NCBI RefSeq assembly: GCF_001536285.1
Contig: NZ_FAOZ01000046.1
Location: 1 to 51,427, forward strand
Origin: Parafrankia irregularis
Lineage (GTDB): Bacteria; Actinomycetota; Actinomycetes; Frankiales; Frankiaceae
DNA: 51,427 nucleotides
Direction: 5' to 3'
The notes below the pieces were generated by a model, which did not search any database, was not told the origin of the DNA, and was given only the letters and a program-made list of their open reading frames with translations. Positions 26,463 to 35,336 of this stretch are shown piece by piece; position 1 is the stretch's first letter, and each line of letters begins with the position of its first letter. The translations under genes and the position numbers were made by a program.

Positions 26463-28148
26463 TCAGTCCCGCTGTTTGAGGAGACTGACCTTCGCCGACT
26501 CCTCCGTCTTCATGCTCTCGCTGCCGACCCCGGCCGTGACCCGGAGCACCAGCGGCTCGGACGCCCCGACATGGGTCGCGGTGACCTTGATGGTCTGGTC
26601 GCGCCCCATCTCGAAGCTGACCTCGACCGGGGTGCCCCGCGGGTGGCCGGCCGGGATGCCGCTGATGGCGCCGGCCACGATCACCTTGTTGTCCTCGATC
26701 CGGGTCGACTCGACCCCGGTGCCCTGCTCGAAGACCCGGATGTCGACCTCGGCCTGGTCGTCGGAGATCGTGTAGAAGGTGCGCTTCACCTCGATCGGCA
26801 GGGCGTCGTTCTGGTGGGCCAGGAACGCGGCGACCGCCGAGCCGCGGTCCTCCGCGAAGATCCCGAAGCCACGGGACGTGACGTCCGTCACCCGGGTGCG
26901 AACCAGATCGACCACCGAGGACGTCGTCAGCCCGGCGGCGGACGCGCTCGCCGCCGCGGCGGCCTCGAGGTCACCGGTCGCGGCGGCGTCGAGGGACTGG
27001 TCGGGGCGCAGCTTCCCGCTGGCCACGAGCTCCTCGCGGACCTCACGCTCCAGCGCCTTCTTCTGCCCGTAGACCGCGGCGCCCTTGGCCACGGCGAGGT
27101 CCGGGTCGGCGAGCCGGCAGGTGAGGCCGAACGCCTCGCCGAGACGGCGGGACACCGCCGGCAGCTTGCTCATCCCTCCGACGAGAAGGCACAGGTCGAT
27201 GGTGTCGACGCCCTTCTCCTTCGCCCGCTGCAGGACGGAGCCGGTGAGGTCGACCGTGCGCTGCAGCAGCGGCGCGGTGATCTCCTCGAGCGTCGCGCGG
27301 GTGAACGTCACGCTGCACCGCTTGCCACCGTGCACCACCAGGACGTCCACGCTCTCCCGGCCGGACAGCGCGAGCTTGGCGTCCTCGGCCGCGGTGAGCA
27401 GCTCCTGCTCGTCGTAGACGTCGTCGAGGGGGTCACCGGCGTCCGGCTGCTCCTGGACGAACTTCTGCGCGAGGTAGCGGACGATCTCGTTGTCCCAGTC
27501 GGCGCCACCCAGCTCGTGGTCACCGTCGGTGGCGACCACCGTGATGTCGTTGCCGTCGAGGCGGATCACCGTCGTGTCGAAGGTGCCACCGCCCAGGTCG
27601 TAGACGAGCACGGTCGAGGCGGACTGGCCGTCCTGGGCGAACCCGTAGGCGAACGCGGCGGCGGTCGGCTCGTTGATGATGTCGACCACGTTGAGGCCGG
27701 CGAGCTCCCCGGCGAGCTTGGTCGCCTTGCGCTCCTCGTCACCGAAGTAGGCCGGGACGGTGATCACCACATCGGTGACCGGCGTTCCGGTCGCCCGCTG
27801 CGCGTCCGCGGCGAGGGCCTTGAGCACCAGGCTCGACACCGAGGCGGCGCTGTACTCGACGTCGTGTGCCACGAACCGCCAGTCCGAGGCGCCCATGTGC
27901 CGCTTGACCAGCCGGGCGACGTCGTCGGGACGGATCCGGGACTGGCGCTTGGCCTGCGTGCCGACGACGAAGGAGCCCGCGGGCCCACCGTCTCCCGCGG
28001 CACCGCTCTCGTCGAAGAGGACCACCGACGGCGTGGTGGGCTGCGACTCGATGTTGCGGATCACATCCGGGCGGCCGTATTCGTCGACCTGGGCGATACA
28101 TGAGTAGGTGGTGCCCAGGTCAATTCCGAACACCTTGGTGCCTGCCAC
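26463..28148 (-). CDS. Hsp70-family chaperone without the C-terminal lid
   Basis: The 561-residue protein starts (GTG 28148) eight bases after GGAAGGGAAG; upstream in-frame methionines lack homology. The ATPase domain is complete: [17 protein letters not shown] (phosphate 1), [25 protein letters not shown] (phosphate 2), [14 protein letters not shown] and [11 protein letters not shown]. The beta substrate-binding domain follows, but the protein ends soon after VTAGVGSES and lacks most of the helical lid of DnaK (about 620-640 residues). It is therefore a specialised Hsp70 rather than the housekeeping DnaK. It follows the GrpE-like gene and precedes the J-like/zinc-ribbon gene in the same direction. 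Confidence 0.9.
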   Translation of the reverse strand: MAGTKVFGIDLGTTYSCIAQVDEYGRPDVIRNIESQPTTPSVVLFDESGAAGDGGPAGSFVVGTQAKRQSRIRPDDVARLVKRHMGASDWRFVAHDVEYSAASVSSLVLKALAADAQRATGTPVTDVVITVPAYFGDEERKATKLAGELAGLNVVDIINEPTAAAFAYGFAQDGQSASTVLVYDLGGGTFDTTVIRLDGNDITVVATDGDHELGGADWDNEIVRYLAQKFVQEQPDAGDPLDDVYDEQELLTAAEDAKLALSGRESVDVLVVHGGKRCSVTFTRATLEEITAPLLQRTVDLTGSVLQRAKEKGVDTIDLCLLVGGMSKLPAVSRRLGEAFGLTCRLADPDLAVAKGAAVYGQKKALEREVREELVASGKLRPDQSLDAAATGDLEAAAAASASAAGLTTSSVVDLVRTRVTDVTSRGFGIFAEDRGSAVAAFLAHQNDALPIEVKRTFYTISDDQAEVDIRVFEQGTGVESTRIEDNKVIVAGAISGIPAGHPRGTPVEVSFEMGRDQTIKVTATHVGASEPLVLRVTAGVGSESMKTEESAKVSLLKQRD

Positions 28149-28495
28149 CGTCTGATCTTCCCTTCCACTGACGACTGCTGCCACCGACACCCCCGCGACC
28201 GGCGACGCGACACCCCACCGACGGGCCATCCGGGACATCCGGGCCATGCCGCCGGCCTCGCCGCCGACAGTGCTCGAAGTCGGCCTCTGCCTCATGATGA
28301 TGACGGGGTGGCCAACCGCCGCTGAAGGCGGCCGTCCCACCGAGCGCGGCAGGCGGCCTCCGATGCCTCGGCACGATGTGCGCAGTCACCCGGCGCCGGG
28401 CGCGCTCAGGCGCCCGGGGGCGGTGCGCTCAGGCTCCCCGGCCCGCTGCTCAGGCCCCTCGGCGGGGTGCTCCCAGCGTGCTCCGCGCCGTGCGG
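28149..28495. other. Intergenic region between the GrpE-like and Hsp70 genes
   Basis: This 347-base gap contains a perfect hairpin at 28396-28417 and several scattered GCTCAGG motifs (28404-28458). The remainder probably carries the Hsp70 promoter. No gene is supported. Confidence 0.5.
28396..28417 (-). terminator. GC-rich hairpin after the GrpE-like gene
   Basis: CCGGGCGC (28396-28403) pairs perfectly with GCGCCCGG (28410-28417) around a GCTCAG loop, about 80 bases after the GrpE-like stop. No T-run follows, so it may be a weak terminator or a processing site. Confidence 0.5.
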
Positions 28496-31093
28496 TCAGC
28501 GTGCTCGGCGCCCTCGATACACCTCGGTCTCCGCCGGGCGGACGACCGTCGACTCGCCGCGGACGAAGCCGGGACGGACCGTCCGCGCGACGCTCCCCTC
28601 CAGCGCCGGGTCGTCCGTCTCGACCCGACGGACGCCCAGGAACCGCCCCGGATCGAACGCGTCACCGACCTCGGGCGAGAACGGGCGGACGTCGGCGGCC
28701 AGGTCCAGCACCTGAAGCAGCTGCTTGCGCAGTATCCCGGCGACGCTCTGGCTGTCATCCCCGCCGAGGCTGCTCATCTGGTCGTAGAGGCGAACGAGGC
28801 CACGCAGCAGCGGTGCGATCGCCTCGTTCAGCTCACCGCCGCGCAGCCGCCCGTTCTCCGCGTGGAGGCGATCGACGAGCTCCGCGTCGTGCCTGCGCAG
28901 CCGGACGAGTTCGTCCACCCGCTCGGTCAGACGTTCCAGCGCCTCGATGGTCCGCTCCCTGTCCGCCGGACCGCCGTGGTTCGACCCGCCCACGGCGACC
29001 GCGGTGTCCGTCCTGTCGGCGTGGCCAGCCGGGCCACCGCCGGGGCCGCTGGCGTCCTCGGAGGCCCCGCTGCCGCCCGCCTCGCCCCAGGGCTGGCCGG
29101 CGCCGTCCGCGGGCCCGTGCCCGAGCCCGGGCAGCGCCGGGGCCGGCAGATCCGGCGGGTTCGCCGCGGACGGATCGAAGGTGCCCGGCGCGGTGCCGGC
29201 ATCCGGGCCAGGAGCTGGCGCCCCGAGTGGACCGCCGCCCACGCTGGTACCACTGCTCCCTGCGTCTGAACCGCTGCCTGTGCCGGGACCATTGACCACA
29301 CCGGGACCATTGACCACGCTGACCTCGGCGGGTGGGACCGCCGCGGCGGAATCGCCGACGAGCGGAGGCTGCACGGTCGGCTCCGCCACGGCACCGGCGG
29401 CCTCGGCAGCCTCGGCAGCCTCGGCGGCGGACGACACCACCACCCCGTGCATCGGAGCGGCGCCGGTTGTCGGGGCCGTCGGCGGGAAATAGCCGGACGG
29501 CAGGGCCGGGTCGTGCGCCAGGTCCGAGCCGGTGCCCGGAGCGACGTCGACGTCATCGGCGGCGCTGGCTGCCCTGTCCCGGGTTCGGGCGCTGCCGCCG
29601 AGGATCTCGTAGTCCAGCAGGTCGAACTCGTCGCCGCCGGCGGGGCGAGGGGTCAGGCGCCGGTCCTGCGTGAGGTCGGTCGGCTGGGTGGGCGGTGACG
29701 CGGGCTCGAAAATGCCCGGTTCACCGCGGCGAAAAAAGTCGATCTTCTGCGCGGGCATCGGCGGGAGATCGCCGGTGCTGCCACCCCCCGCCCCGCGTTC
29801 GGCCGCCCGGCCCTGCGCGGGACCGCCACCGGGCTCGTGAAGCCCAGCGTGCTCGTGAAGCCCAGCGTGCTCGCCGAGCCCGCCCTGCTCGCCGGACTGT
29901 CCATGCCCGCCGAGCTCACCGGGCACCGCGGCGGCCCTCGGAAGCCTCGCGGTGAAGGATGCGCCGAACGCGCCGGGCGGGATCACCGACCGGGGCGCTC
30001 GCCCCGGGCCTGAGTCGACCGGCGCCTCGCGGTCGCCTGCCGGGTCCTGCTCGCGGGCGCCACGGTGGGGAACGTCGTCGGAGTAGGGCAGCCCACCCGC
30101 GTACTCCGCCGGCCTGCCACCGTACGGCTCGCCGTCGACGTAGTCCTCATAGCTGCCCGTGCCACCGTAACCGCCGGTGCCGTCGTAACCGCCGGTGCCG
30201 TCGTAACCGTCGGCGTCGCCGCGCCAGTCGGCCCGCTCGTAGCCGCCACTGCTTCCGCGTCCATCGGTTCCAGGGGTGCCGTAGCCGCCGGCAGCCGCGT
30301 GACCACCGGAACGCTCGTAATCACCGGAACGCTCGTAAGAGCCGGAACGGTCGTAGGAGCCGGAACGGTCGTAGGCGCCCGCGTCCTCGTAGCCACCGGT
30401 GCCCTCGTAGCTGCCGGAGTCCTCGTAGCTGCCGGCGTCCTCGTAGCCACCGGGACCGTCGAACCTGGCCGCGTCCCGGTAACCGGCGTATCGCTCGGCC
30501 GAGCCGTACCTGTCGGTGGCGGAATGCCTTGCGCTGGCAGGGTTCCTGTCGCTGGCGGGGTTCCTGTCGGTAACGAGGTGCCCGTCGGCCGACGGTTCCG
30601 CCCGCTCGTAGCCGGCGGCCGGGTAGCCGCCGTCGTCGTCGTGACCGGACGGGTAGTCCGCCTCCGGATCGCCGGCCCCACGGTCCGGCGGGCCGTACCC
30701 GGCACGCTCGTAGCTTTCCGACGCGAACACCGACCCCCGGCCGCCGCGTGCGCTCGCGGCCGGTCCGTTGCGTGCCGGGTAGCTCGGCGCCCGACGCCCG
30801 ACGGGCGCCGGTGCCACCTGGCCGTGGCGGCCGTAACCACCACGGCCCGGGTCCGTGCTGTCCTCAGCCTCGTACCAGGACGGCCCGCGACCCGAGTCGT
30901 CCACCGCGGACCGGTCGGAGTCCACCTCCGCCGACGGCTCCGGCGGGTCCGCCGGCCCAGCGGCCTCCGGGGTCGGGTCGGGCGCGAACCAGCGGTACCC
31001 GCTGGCCTGCTGCCCGCCGGAGCCACTGGCGGCGGTGCCCGGTTCACCCGGGCCGGACGACCCCGTGCGCGAGGAACGGCGTGGCTGGAACAT
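28496..31093 (-). CDS. GrpE-like nucleotide exchange factor with a very long disordered N-terminus
   Basis: The 865-residue protein starts at ATG 31093, preceded by GGGGAAGGG; an ATG 45 bases upstream is possible. Only about the last 150 residues resemble GrpE: a long coiled coil (ERTIEALERLTERVDELVRLRRHDAELVDRLHAENGRL), the helical PLLRGLVRLYDQM segment, and the beta domain FSPEVGDAFDPGRFLGVRRVE to VRPAETEVYRG. The first ~700 residues are Gly/Ser/Tyr/Pro-rich with six-residue Tyr repeats and look disordered; GrpE proteins are normally about 200 residues. It should act as exchange factor for the Hsp70 encoded next to it. Confidence 0.8.
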   Translation of the reverse strand: MFQPRRSSRTGSSGPGEPGTAASGSGGQQASGYRWFAPDPTPEAAGPADPPEPSAEVDSDRSAVDDSGRGPSWYEAEDSTDPGRGGYGRHGQVAPAPVGRRAPSYPARNGPAASARGGRGSVFASESYERAGYGPPDRGAGDPEADYPSGHDDDGGYPAAGYERAEPSADGHLVTDRNPASDRNPASARHSATDRYGSAERYAGYRDAARFDGPGGYEDAGSYEDSGSYEGTGGYEDAGAYDRSGSYDRSGSYERSGDYERSGGHAAAGGYGTPGTDGRGSSGGYERADWRGDADGYDGTGGYDGTGGYGGTGSYEDYVDGEPYGGRPAEYAGGLPYSDDVPHRGAREQDPAGDREAPVDSGPGRAPRSVIPPGAFGASFTARLPRAAAVPGELGGHGQSGEQGGLGEHAGLHEHAGLHEPGGGPAQGRAAERGAGGGSTGDLPPMPAQKIDFFRRGEPGIFEPASPPTQPTDLTQDRRLTPRPAGGDEFDLLDYEILGGSARTRDRAASAADDVDVAPGTGSDLAHDPALPSGYFPPTAPTTGAAPMHGVVVSSAAEAAEAAEAAGAVAEPTVQPPLVGDSAAAVPPAEVSVVNGPGVVNGPGTGSGSDAGSSGTSVGGGPLGAPAPGPDAGTAPGTFDPSAANPPDLPAPALPGLGHGPADGAGQPWGEAGGSGASEDASGPGGGPAGHADRTDTAVAVGGSNHGGPADRERTIEALERLTERVDELVRLRRHDAELVDRLHAENGRLRGGELNEAIAPLLRGLVRLYDQMSSLGGDDSQSVAGILRKQLLQVLDLAADVRPFSPEVGDAFDPGRFLGVRRVETDDPALEGSVARTVRPGFVRGESTVVRPAETEVYRGRRAR
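30130..30460 (-). repeat. Coding repeats, 18-bp units giving Tyr every six residues
   Basis: Within the GrpE-like gene, imperfect 18-base units encode Y-(E/D)-x-(S/T/A)-G-(S/G) hexapeptides, for example YEDSGS, YDRSGS, YERSGD and YDGTGG, in two clusters at about 30140-30215 and 30310-30460. The Tyr/Ser/Gly composition resembles low-complexity sequences that form condensates or are Tyr-phosphorylated. Confidence 0.75.
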
Positions 31094-31316
31094 CGAGTAA
31101 CGCCCTTCCCCGGCGGGTGGTGGCACTGGACGGATCATCCTGCTACAAGGCTCCCGGTCAGGGCTGACGCCGGGCCGGTGTCCCCACCCGGCCGTCGTCC
31201 GTGCTCCTCGGTCACCGCGCCTCGGTCACCGCGTCGCGCCGCTGCGCCTGGTCGATGCGCACAGCCTGCCCGGTTACGACGATCCTCTCAACTCCCCCCG
31301 TGTCCCGACATTCCGG

Positions 31317-31994
31317 TCACTTCCGGCCGGCGGTCCAGTTCAGGCCCCACCCGAAGGCACTGTCCAGCTCCCGGTGGCCGCCGACGTAGCGGACCTCGCG
31401 GCTGACGGTGAAGTCGTTGCCGGTGTTCGTGAGCAGGGCGATCGCGCACATGCGGGAACCACCCGCCTTCTCGTCCAGATGCACCTCGATCGGCGCGCCC
31501 TGCGCCGGGGTCAGCGTCACGACCGCGTTCGCCTGGTCGAAGGAGGCCACGCCCTCGTAGATGAAGGCGAACACCAGCAGCCGGCGGATCTCCCCGATCC
31601 GAGCCAGGTTGACGTGGAGGTTCTCGCCGCCCGCCGTCGCGCCGGTGCGGTCGTCGGCGTCGAGCTGGACGTAGGGCGGGTTGTCGAAGGAGCCGAAGGC
31701 GTTGCCCAGCGCCTGCACGACACCGCGCCGTCCGTCCGCCAGCTCGAACAGGCAGGCCAGGTCGAGGTCGATCCCGCCGCCCGCCGCGCTGAGCACCCGC
31801 TTGAGGAAGCCGCCCTTGGCCGCGCCGGAACCCGCCCCGTTCTGGGACCAGTTGAGATTGACGTGAAGCCGGCCGCCGCCGCCCTGCTTGCTCAGCGAGA
31901 CGGTCGGCGCCGACTTGGTGAGGGTGACCTTGCTCAGCGACACCGGCGCTCCGGCCGGCGGCGCCGCTGGTCGCTTGCTGTAGTCGATGCCCAT
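31317..31994 (-). CDS. TerD-family stress protein (TerA-like)
   Basis: The 225-residue protein starts at ATG 31994, six bases after AAGGAG. Residues 15-40 repeat the VSLSK pattern (PVSLSKVTLTK, PTVSLSKQGG) typical of TerD proteins. Conserved blocks are DLDLACLFELADGRRGVVQALG, FDNPPYVQLDADDRTG, GENLHVNL and RRLLVFAFIYEGVASFDQANAVVTL. It is more divergent than the TerD at 33751 and nearer the TerA/CABP side of the family. TerD proteins bind calcium and take part in a membrane-linked complex with TerC. It lies between the DUF475 gene and the GrpE-like gene. Confidence 0.88.
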   Translation of the reverse strand: MGIDYSKRPAAPPAGAPVSLSKVTLTKSAPTVSLSKQGGGGRLHVNLNWSQNGAGSGAAKGGFLKRVLSAAGGGIDLDLACLFELADGRRGVVQALGNAFGSFDNPPYVQLDADDRTGATAGGENLHVNLARIGEIRRLLVFAFIYEGVASFDQANAVVTLTPAQGAPIEVHLDEKAGGSRMCAIALLTNTGNDFTVSREVRYVGGHRELDSAFGWGLNWTAGRK

Positions 31995-32148
31995 GGTCCG
32001 CTCCTTCGCGGTTGGTGGGTTTCCATCAATGGCGGCGGTCGATGACCGCCCTTTTCCATCTCACTTGCCACGGTCAGGATTGCCGCGAGTCCGAGTCGAC
32101 GACGGAAAAGGCTCGCCGAATGACCGCCGCCAGCCGGGTGTCCGTCCG

Positions 32149-33381
32149 TCAGCTGGAGGTTCCGACGGGCGAGGCCTTGTCGCCGCCACCGCCCAGGCCA
32201 CCGGAATCGACCGCGCCGTCCGGGTCCTGGCCGTCCGGGCCCGTGCCGCCGGCACCGGACTCGATCTCGGCCGCCTTCCGCTCCTTCGCACGGAAACGGA
32301 TGGACGACAGCAGGGCCAGTCCGATGAACGCGACACCGATCAGGCCGGTGACGACCTCGTGAACCTCGGTCTCGATGGAGACCGCGAGGATCACGGCCAG
32401 CGCGCCGATCGCATAGTGCGCACCGTGCTCGAGGAAGACGTACTCGCTCAGCGTCCCGCGCCGGACCAGATACACCGTGGTGGACCGGATGTACATGGCG
32501 CCGATACCGAGACCGGTCGCGATGATGAAGATGTTCTGCGAAATCGCGAACGCACCGACCACACCGTCGAACGAGAACGAGGCGTCGATCACTTCCAGAT
32601 AGAGGAACAGGAAGAAGGCGGCCCGGCCGGTCGCGAGAACCAGATCCGGTGTGCCGGTCCGGCGCTCCGCCGAGGCGGAGCCCGTCGCCTGCGCCGACGT
32701 GCCCTGGCCCGCGTCCTCCTCCTCGTCCTCGTCGTCGTCCGCGCCGATCCCCCGAGCTTCGAAGAACTCGCCGAGCCCGCGCACGCCGAGGTACGTGGCG
32801 AGGCCGGCGACACCGGCCGTCAGCACCTGCTGAGTGTGATCACCCGAGAAGGCCTCGGCGACGACCAGCAGGGCGACGAGCCCCGTCACGACGGACAGGA
32901 CGTCGAGCTGGCCGGCGCGGCGCAGCGGCTCCTCCAGCCACCGGAGCCACTGGATGTCGCGTTCGGGGTCGAACATGAAGTCCAGGAAGATCATGAACAG
33001 GAAGATCCCGCCGAAGGCCGCGATCGAGGGATGCGCCTCGTGCAGCCGCGCCGCGTATTCGGCCTCGTCGTTGAGCGCGAGATCGAATACGTCCACCGGG
33101 CTCAGGTGTGCGGTCAGGGCCACGATCACGATCGGGAACAGCAGCCGCATCCCGAAGACCGCGATGATGACGCCGAGGCTCAGGAAGAGCCGCTGCCAGA
33201 CCTCGCTCATCCGCCGCAGGATCGTCGCGTTGATCACCGCGTTGTCGAAGGACAGGCTGATCTCCAGGACGGCGAGGATCGCCACGATCGCCGCGGCGTC
33301 CCCGCCGCCGATCACCCCGGCGGCCGCGATCCCGATCGCAGTGATCGCGAACGACCAGCCGAATATCCGAAGTACGTGCAC
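32149..33381 (-). CDS. TerC-superfamily integral membrane protein, DUF475
   Basis: From GTG 33381 the protein has 410 residues and about nine hydrophobic segments; GTG 33411 is an upstream alternative, but homology starts at VLRIFGWSFAIT. The TerC-type metal-binding motif is duplicated: LEISLSFDNAVINA in the first half and LEVIDASFSFDGVVGAF in the second, with the acidic residues that coordinate a divalent cation. A cytoplasmic-type acidic loop (DDDEDEEED) separates the halves and the C-terminal tail is Gly/Asp-rich. It probably exports or senses manganese or a related metal together with the TerD proteins flanking it. Confidence 0.9.
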   Translation of the reverse strand: MHVLRIFGWSFAITAIGIAAAGVIGGGDAAAIVAILAVLEISLSFDNAVINATILRRMSEVWQRLFLSLGVIIAVFGMRLLFPIVIVALTAHLSPVDVFDLALNDEAEYAARLHEAHPSIAAFGGIFLFMIFLDFMFDPERDIQWLRWLEEPLRRAGQLDVLSVVTGLVALLVVAEAFSGDHTQQVLTAGVAGLATYLGVRGLGEFFEARGIGADDDEDEEEDAGQGTSAQATGSASAERRTGTPDLVLATGRAAFFLFLYLEVIDASFSFDGVVGAFAISQNIFIIATGLGIGAMYIRSTTVYLVRRGTLSEYVFLEHGAHYAIGALAVILAVSIETEVHEVVTGLIGVAFIGLALLSSIRFRAKERKAAEIESGAGGTGPDGQDPDGAVDSGGLGGGGDKASPVGTSS

Positions 33382-33750
33382 TTTTTGCGAACACCTCCCG
33401 GACCGACTCACTATGCTCCGACAGGCATTCGCGGGCGGGAACCGCGGTCCGTACCGGTCCCGCCACTCATAACATCACCGCGTTGTCACCGGACGTTGCG
33501 TCCGGTTCACCGGGCCGGGCCGATGCGGTTGAGCGCATCGTATTCAGCCAGAGCCCGGCTGGCACTACCAAAATCTGACGAAACGCCGACCTTGACGCCG
33601 GCCACGGCTGGGGGAAACCTCACAGAAGGCCTGGAAAGGATCCCACCGGGCGCCAGCCCTGATCCCGCCGGTCGACGGGATCAGGACCACCGGCTCGGGC
33701 CACCCCGGGTGTGGACCCCCACCGGAGGAGTGGCCGTTCGGGCCGACCGC
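33382..33750. other. Intergenic region between terD and the DUF475 gene with three hairpins
   Basis: This 369-base gap contains ACCGGACG-TTG-CGTCCGGT (33488-33506), CGATGCG-GTTGAG-CGCATCG (33521-33540), and CAGCC/GGCTG (33545-33561) in a row. The region nearest DUF475 contains the GGGAGG ribosome binding site. No gene is supported. Confidence 0.55.
33488..33561 (-). terminator. Array of three hairpins after terD
   Basis: Three adjacent stem-loops with 8-, 7- and 5-base-pair stems follow the terD stop by about 190 bases. The first two are perfect. There is no T-run, so attenuation, transcript protection or factor-dependent termination is as likely as intrinsic termination. Confidence 0.45.
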
Positions 33751-34326
33751 TCAGACGTTGACGCCGTAGTCGCGGGCGATGCCGGCGAGACCAGAGGCGT
33801 AACCCTGCCCAACCGCGCGGAACTTCCATTCCGCTCCGTGCCGGTAGACCTCACCGAAAACCATCGCGGTCTCGGTCGAGGCGTCCTCGGTCAGGTCGTA
33901 GCGCGCGATCTCGGCCTGGTTCGCCGCGTTGACGACCCGGATGAACGCGTTGCGCACCTGGCCGAAGCTCTGCGACCGGTTGTCCGCGTCGTAGATCGAG
34001 ACCGGGAAGACAATTTTGTCGATCTCGGCCGGCAGGCCGGCGAGGTTGAGGTTGATCTTCTCGTCGTCGCCCTCGCCCTCACCCGTGAGGTTGTCGCCCT
34101 GGTGCTCGATCGCACCGTCCGGGCTCTTGAGGTTGTTGAAGAAGACGAAGTGCCCGTCCGACACGACCTTTCCGTCGGGCCGGCAGGCGATCGCGCTGGC
34201 GTCCAGGTCGAAGTCGTCACCTGTGGTCGTCCGGACGTCCCAGCCCAGACCGATGACGACGTTGGTGAGACCGGGCGCCTCCTTGGTCAGCGACACGTTG
34301 CCGCCCTTGCTGAGGCTGACTCCCAC
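33751..34326 (-). CDS. terD: Tellurium resistance protein TerD
   Basis: The 191-residue protein has exactly the usual TerD length. It begins (V/M)[19 protein letters not shown] at GTG 34326, with GGAGGA three bases before. The conserved calcium-binding residues lie in [31 protein letters not shown] and [23 protein letters not shown]; the C-terminus ends in [13 protein letters not shown]. It is probably a calcium-dependent stress protein working with the TerC-like membrane protein. It is the first gene of the minus-strand Ter island and its leader contains short direct repeats. A tellurite phenotype is not implied by sequence alone. Confidence 0.95.
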   Translation of the reverse strand: MGVSLSKGGNVSLTKEAPGLTNVVIGLGWDVRTTTGDDFDLDASAIACRPDGKVVSDGHFVFFNNLKSPDGAIEHQGDNLTGEGEGDDEKINLNLAGLPAEIDKIVFPVSIYDADNRSQSFGQVRNAFIRVVNAANQAEIARYDLTEDASTETAMVFGEVYRHGAEWKFRAVGQGYASGLAGIARDYGVNV

Positions 34327-34336
34327 TGCTCCTCCA

Positions 34337-34386
34337 GATTCGATGTTCAGGTTCGATGGTTCAGGTCCGATGTTCTGGTTCGACGT
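34337..34386. repeat. Imperfect 14-bp direct repeats in the terD leader
   Basis: GTTCAGGTTCGATG (34345-34358) is followed by GTTCAGGTCCGATG (34359-34372), a third diverged unit to 34386, and a partial unit before. They begin about 11 bases upstream of the GTG start on the minus strand and abut the ribosome binding site, so they could affect translation or bind a regulator. Confidence 0.55.
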
Positions 34387-35131
34387 ACCGCACGTTCGTC
34401 AGGCCGAGGTCCACCGACCCGCCGATGCCGCGCCCGCCCCACACGCTCGTCCCACGCGCGCCCCCGCGCCCCGGCCGGGAACAGCCACGCCAGCAGCCAC
34501 GCCGGGCCGGCCGAGGACCGGCCGCACCACCCAGGGGTACGGGCGGCGGCAGCCTACTGCGTCACACATCACGCCCAAGGCCGCCCACGGGACCGGAGTG
34601 TCCGCCCACCAGCCTCGTGAGCCCCGGGTGCCCACCGCTGTCACAGAGCCACCCACGGGCGCCACCCGGGCGCCGGTACGCCGGCTCCGGGGCAGCCGCC
34701 CCACGGCCGCGCGCAGCCCCACCGGCGTGCGACCGCCACGGCGGCCGGCCCGGGTACCCGCGAGGGAGACGGGCGACACGGACGTATCCCCCGCTCGGCG
34801 CGGGCCGGCGACGCCTCGCCTGTCCGGTGTCACGCATCCCCTGTCCGGTGCGGTGGTCGATGAGAGTTCGTGTTCAGCGGTTCCGCGGCGAACACTTCTG
34901 TGCCCAGCGAGACGAACGACGGTTCGGTGTAGTTCCCGGATCGCCGAGCCTGCCACCACTTATGGCGCACCGATGCCGGAAGGTCTGTCACCCATCCGAC
35001 ACACCGTCACAACCGCTACGTGACACCCGCCGCCCCGGGCACACGCCGTCAGAAATACCCGCGACACAGCTCGAGGCCCACCCGGGACGAACCCGCCACC
35101 AGCCCCCACGGATCACACCGCCGGATCAACG

Positions 35132-35160
35132 TGGACAATATTCCCGACGGAAGGTTAACG
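35132..35160 (+). promoter_or_regulatory. Weak promoter candidate for the glgE operon
   Basis: TGGACA (35132-35137) and TTAACG (35155-35160) are 17 bases apart, in the AT-richest part of the region, about 180 bases before the glgE start. The -10 match is poor, so this is only a suggestion. Confidence 0.2.
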
Positions 35161-35336
35161 ATCTGAGCAAGCCGGGAACATCGGTCAGGACCGTGGCCAT
35201 CGGGGCAGCACAACCAGGCACACCACGACCGCAACACAGACCCATCCGGTGGTTGCACGCAGTTCACGTGGCGGTGCCATCGAACGCCATGTACAGGGTC
35301 GACCATTGAGTCGTGGTTCGTCTGGATAAGGTCCCC

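Larger units (their letters stand above)
34327..35336. other. Long divergent intergenic region between terD and glgE
   Basis: This 1010-base region marks one edge of the Ter island. It contains 14-base direct repeats next to terD (34337-34386) and an AT-richer part before glgE (about 35040-35320). A long minus-strand frame at 34399-34959 has arginine/glycine-rich, family-less translation and no ribosome binding site. I see no tRNA, attachment site or transposase remnant. Confidence 0.5.

Noticed and set aside
15416-34326. The Ter island as a mobile genomic island
   Set aside because: No integrase, transposase, tRNA junction or flanking repeats were found; transfer cannot be shown from this window.
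31317-34326. Claim of tellurite resistance as the function
   Set aside because: TerD/TerC homologues serve general metal and envelope stress roles, and many do not give tellurite resistance; sequence alone does not settle it.
34399-34959. Minus-strand frame of 186 codons between terD and glgE
   Set aside because: No ribosome binding site, Arg/Gly/Val-rich translation without any domain; treated as intergenic.
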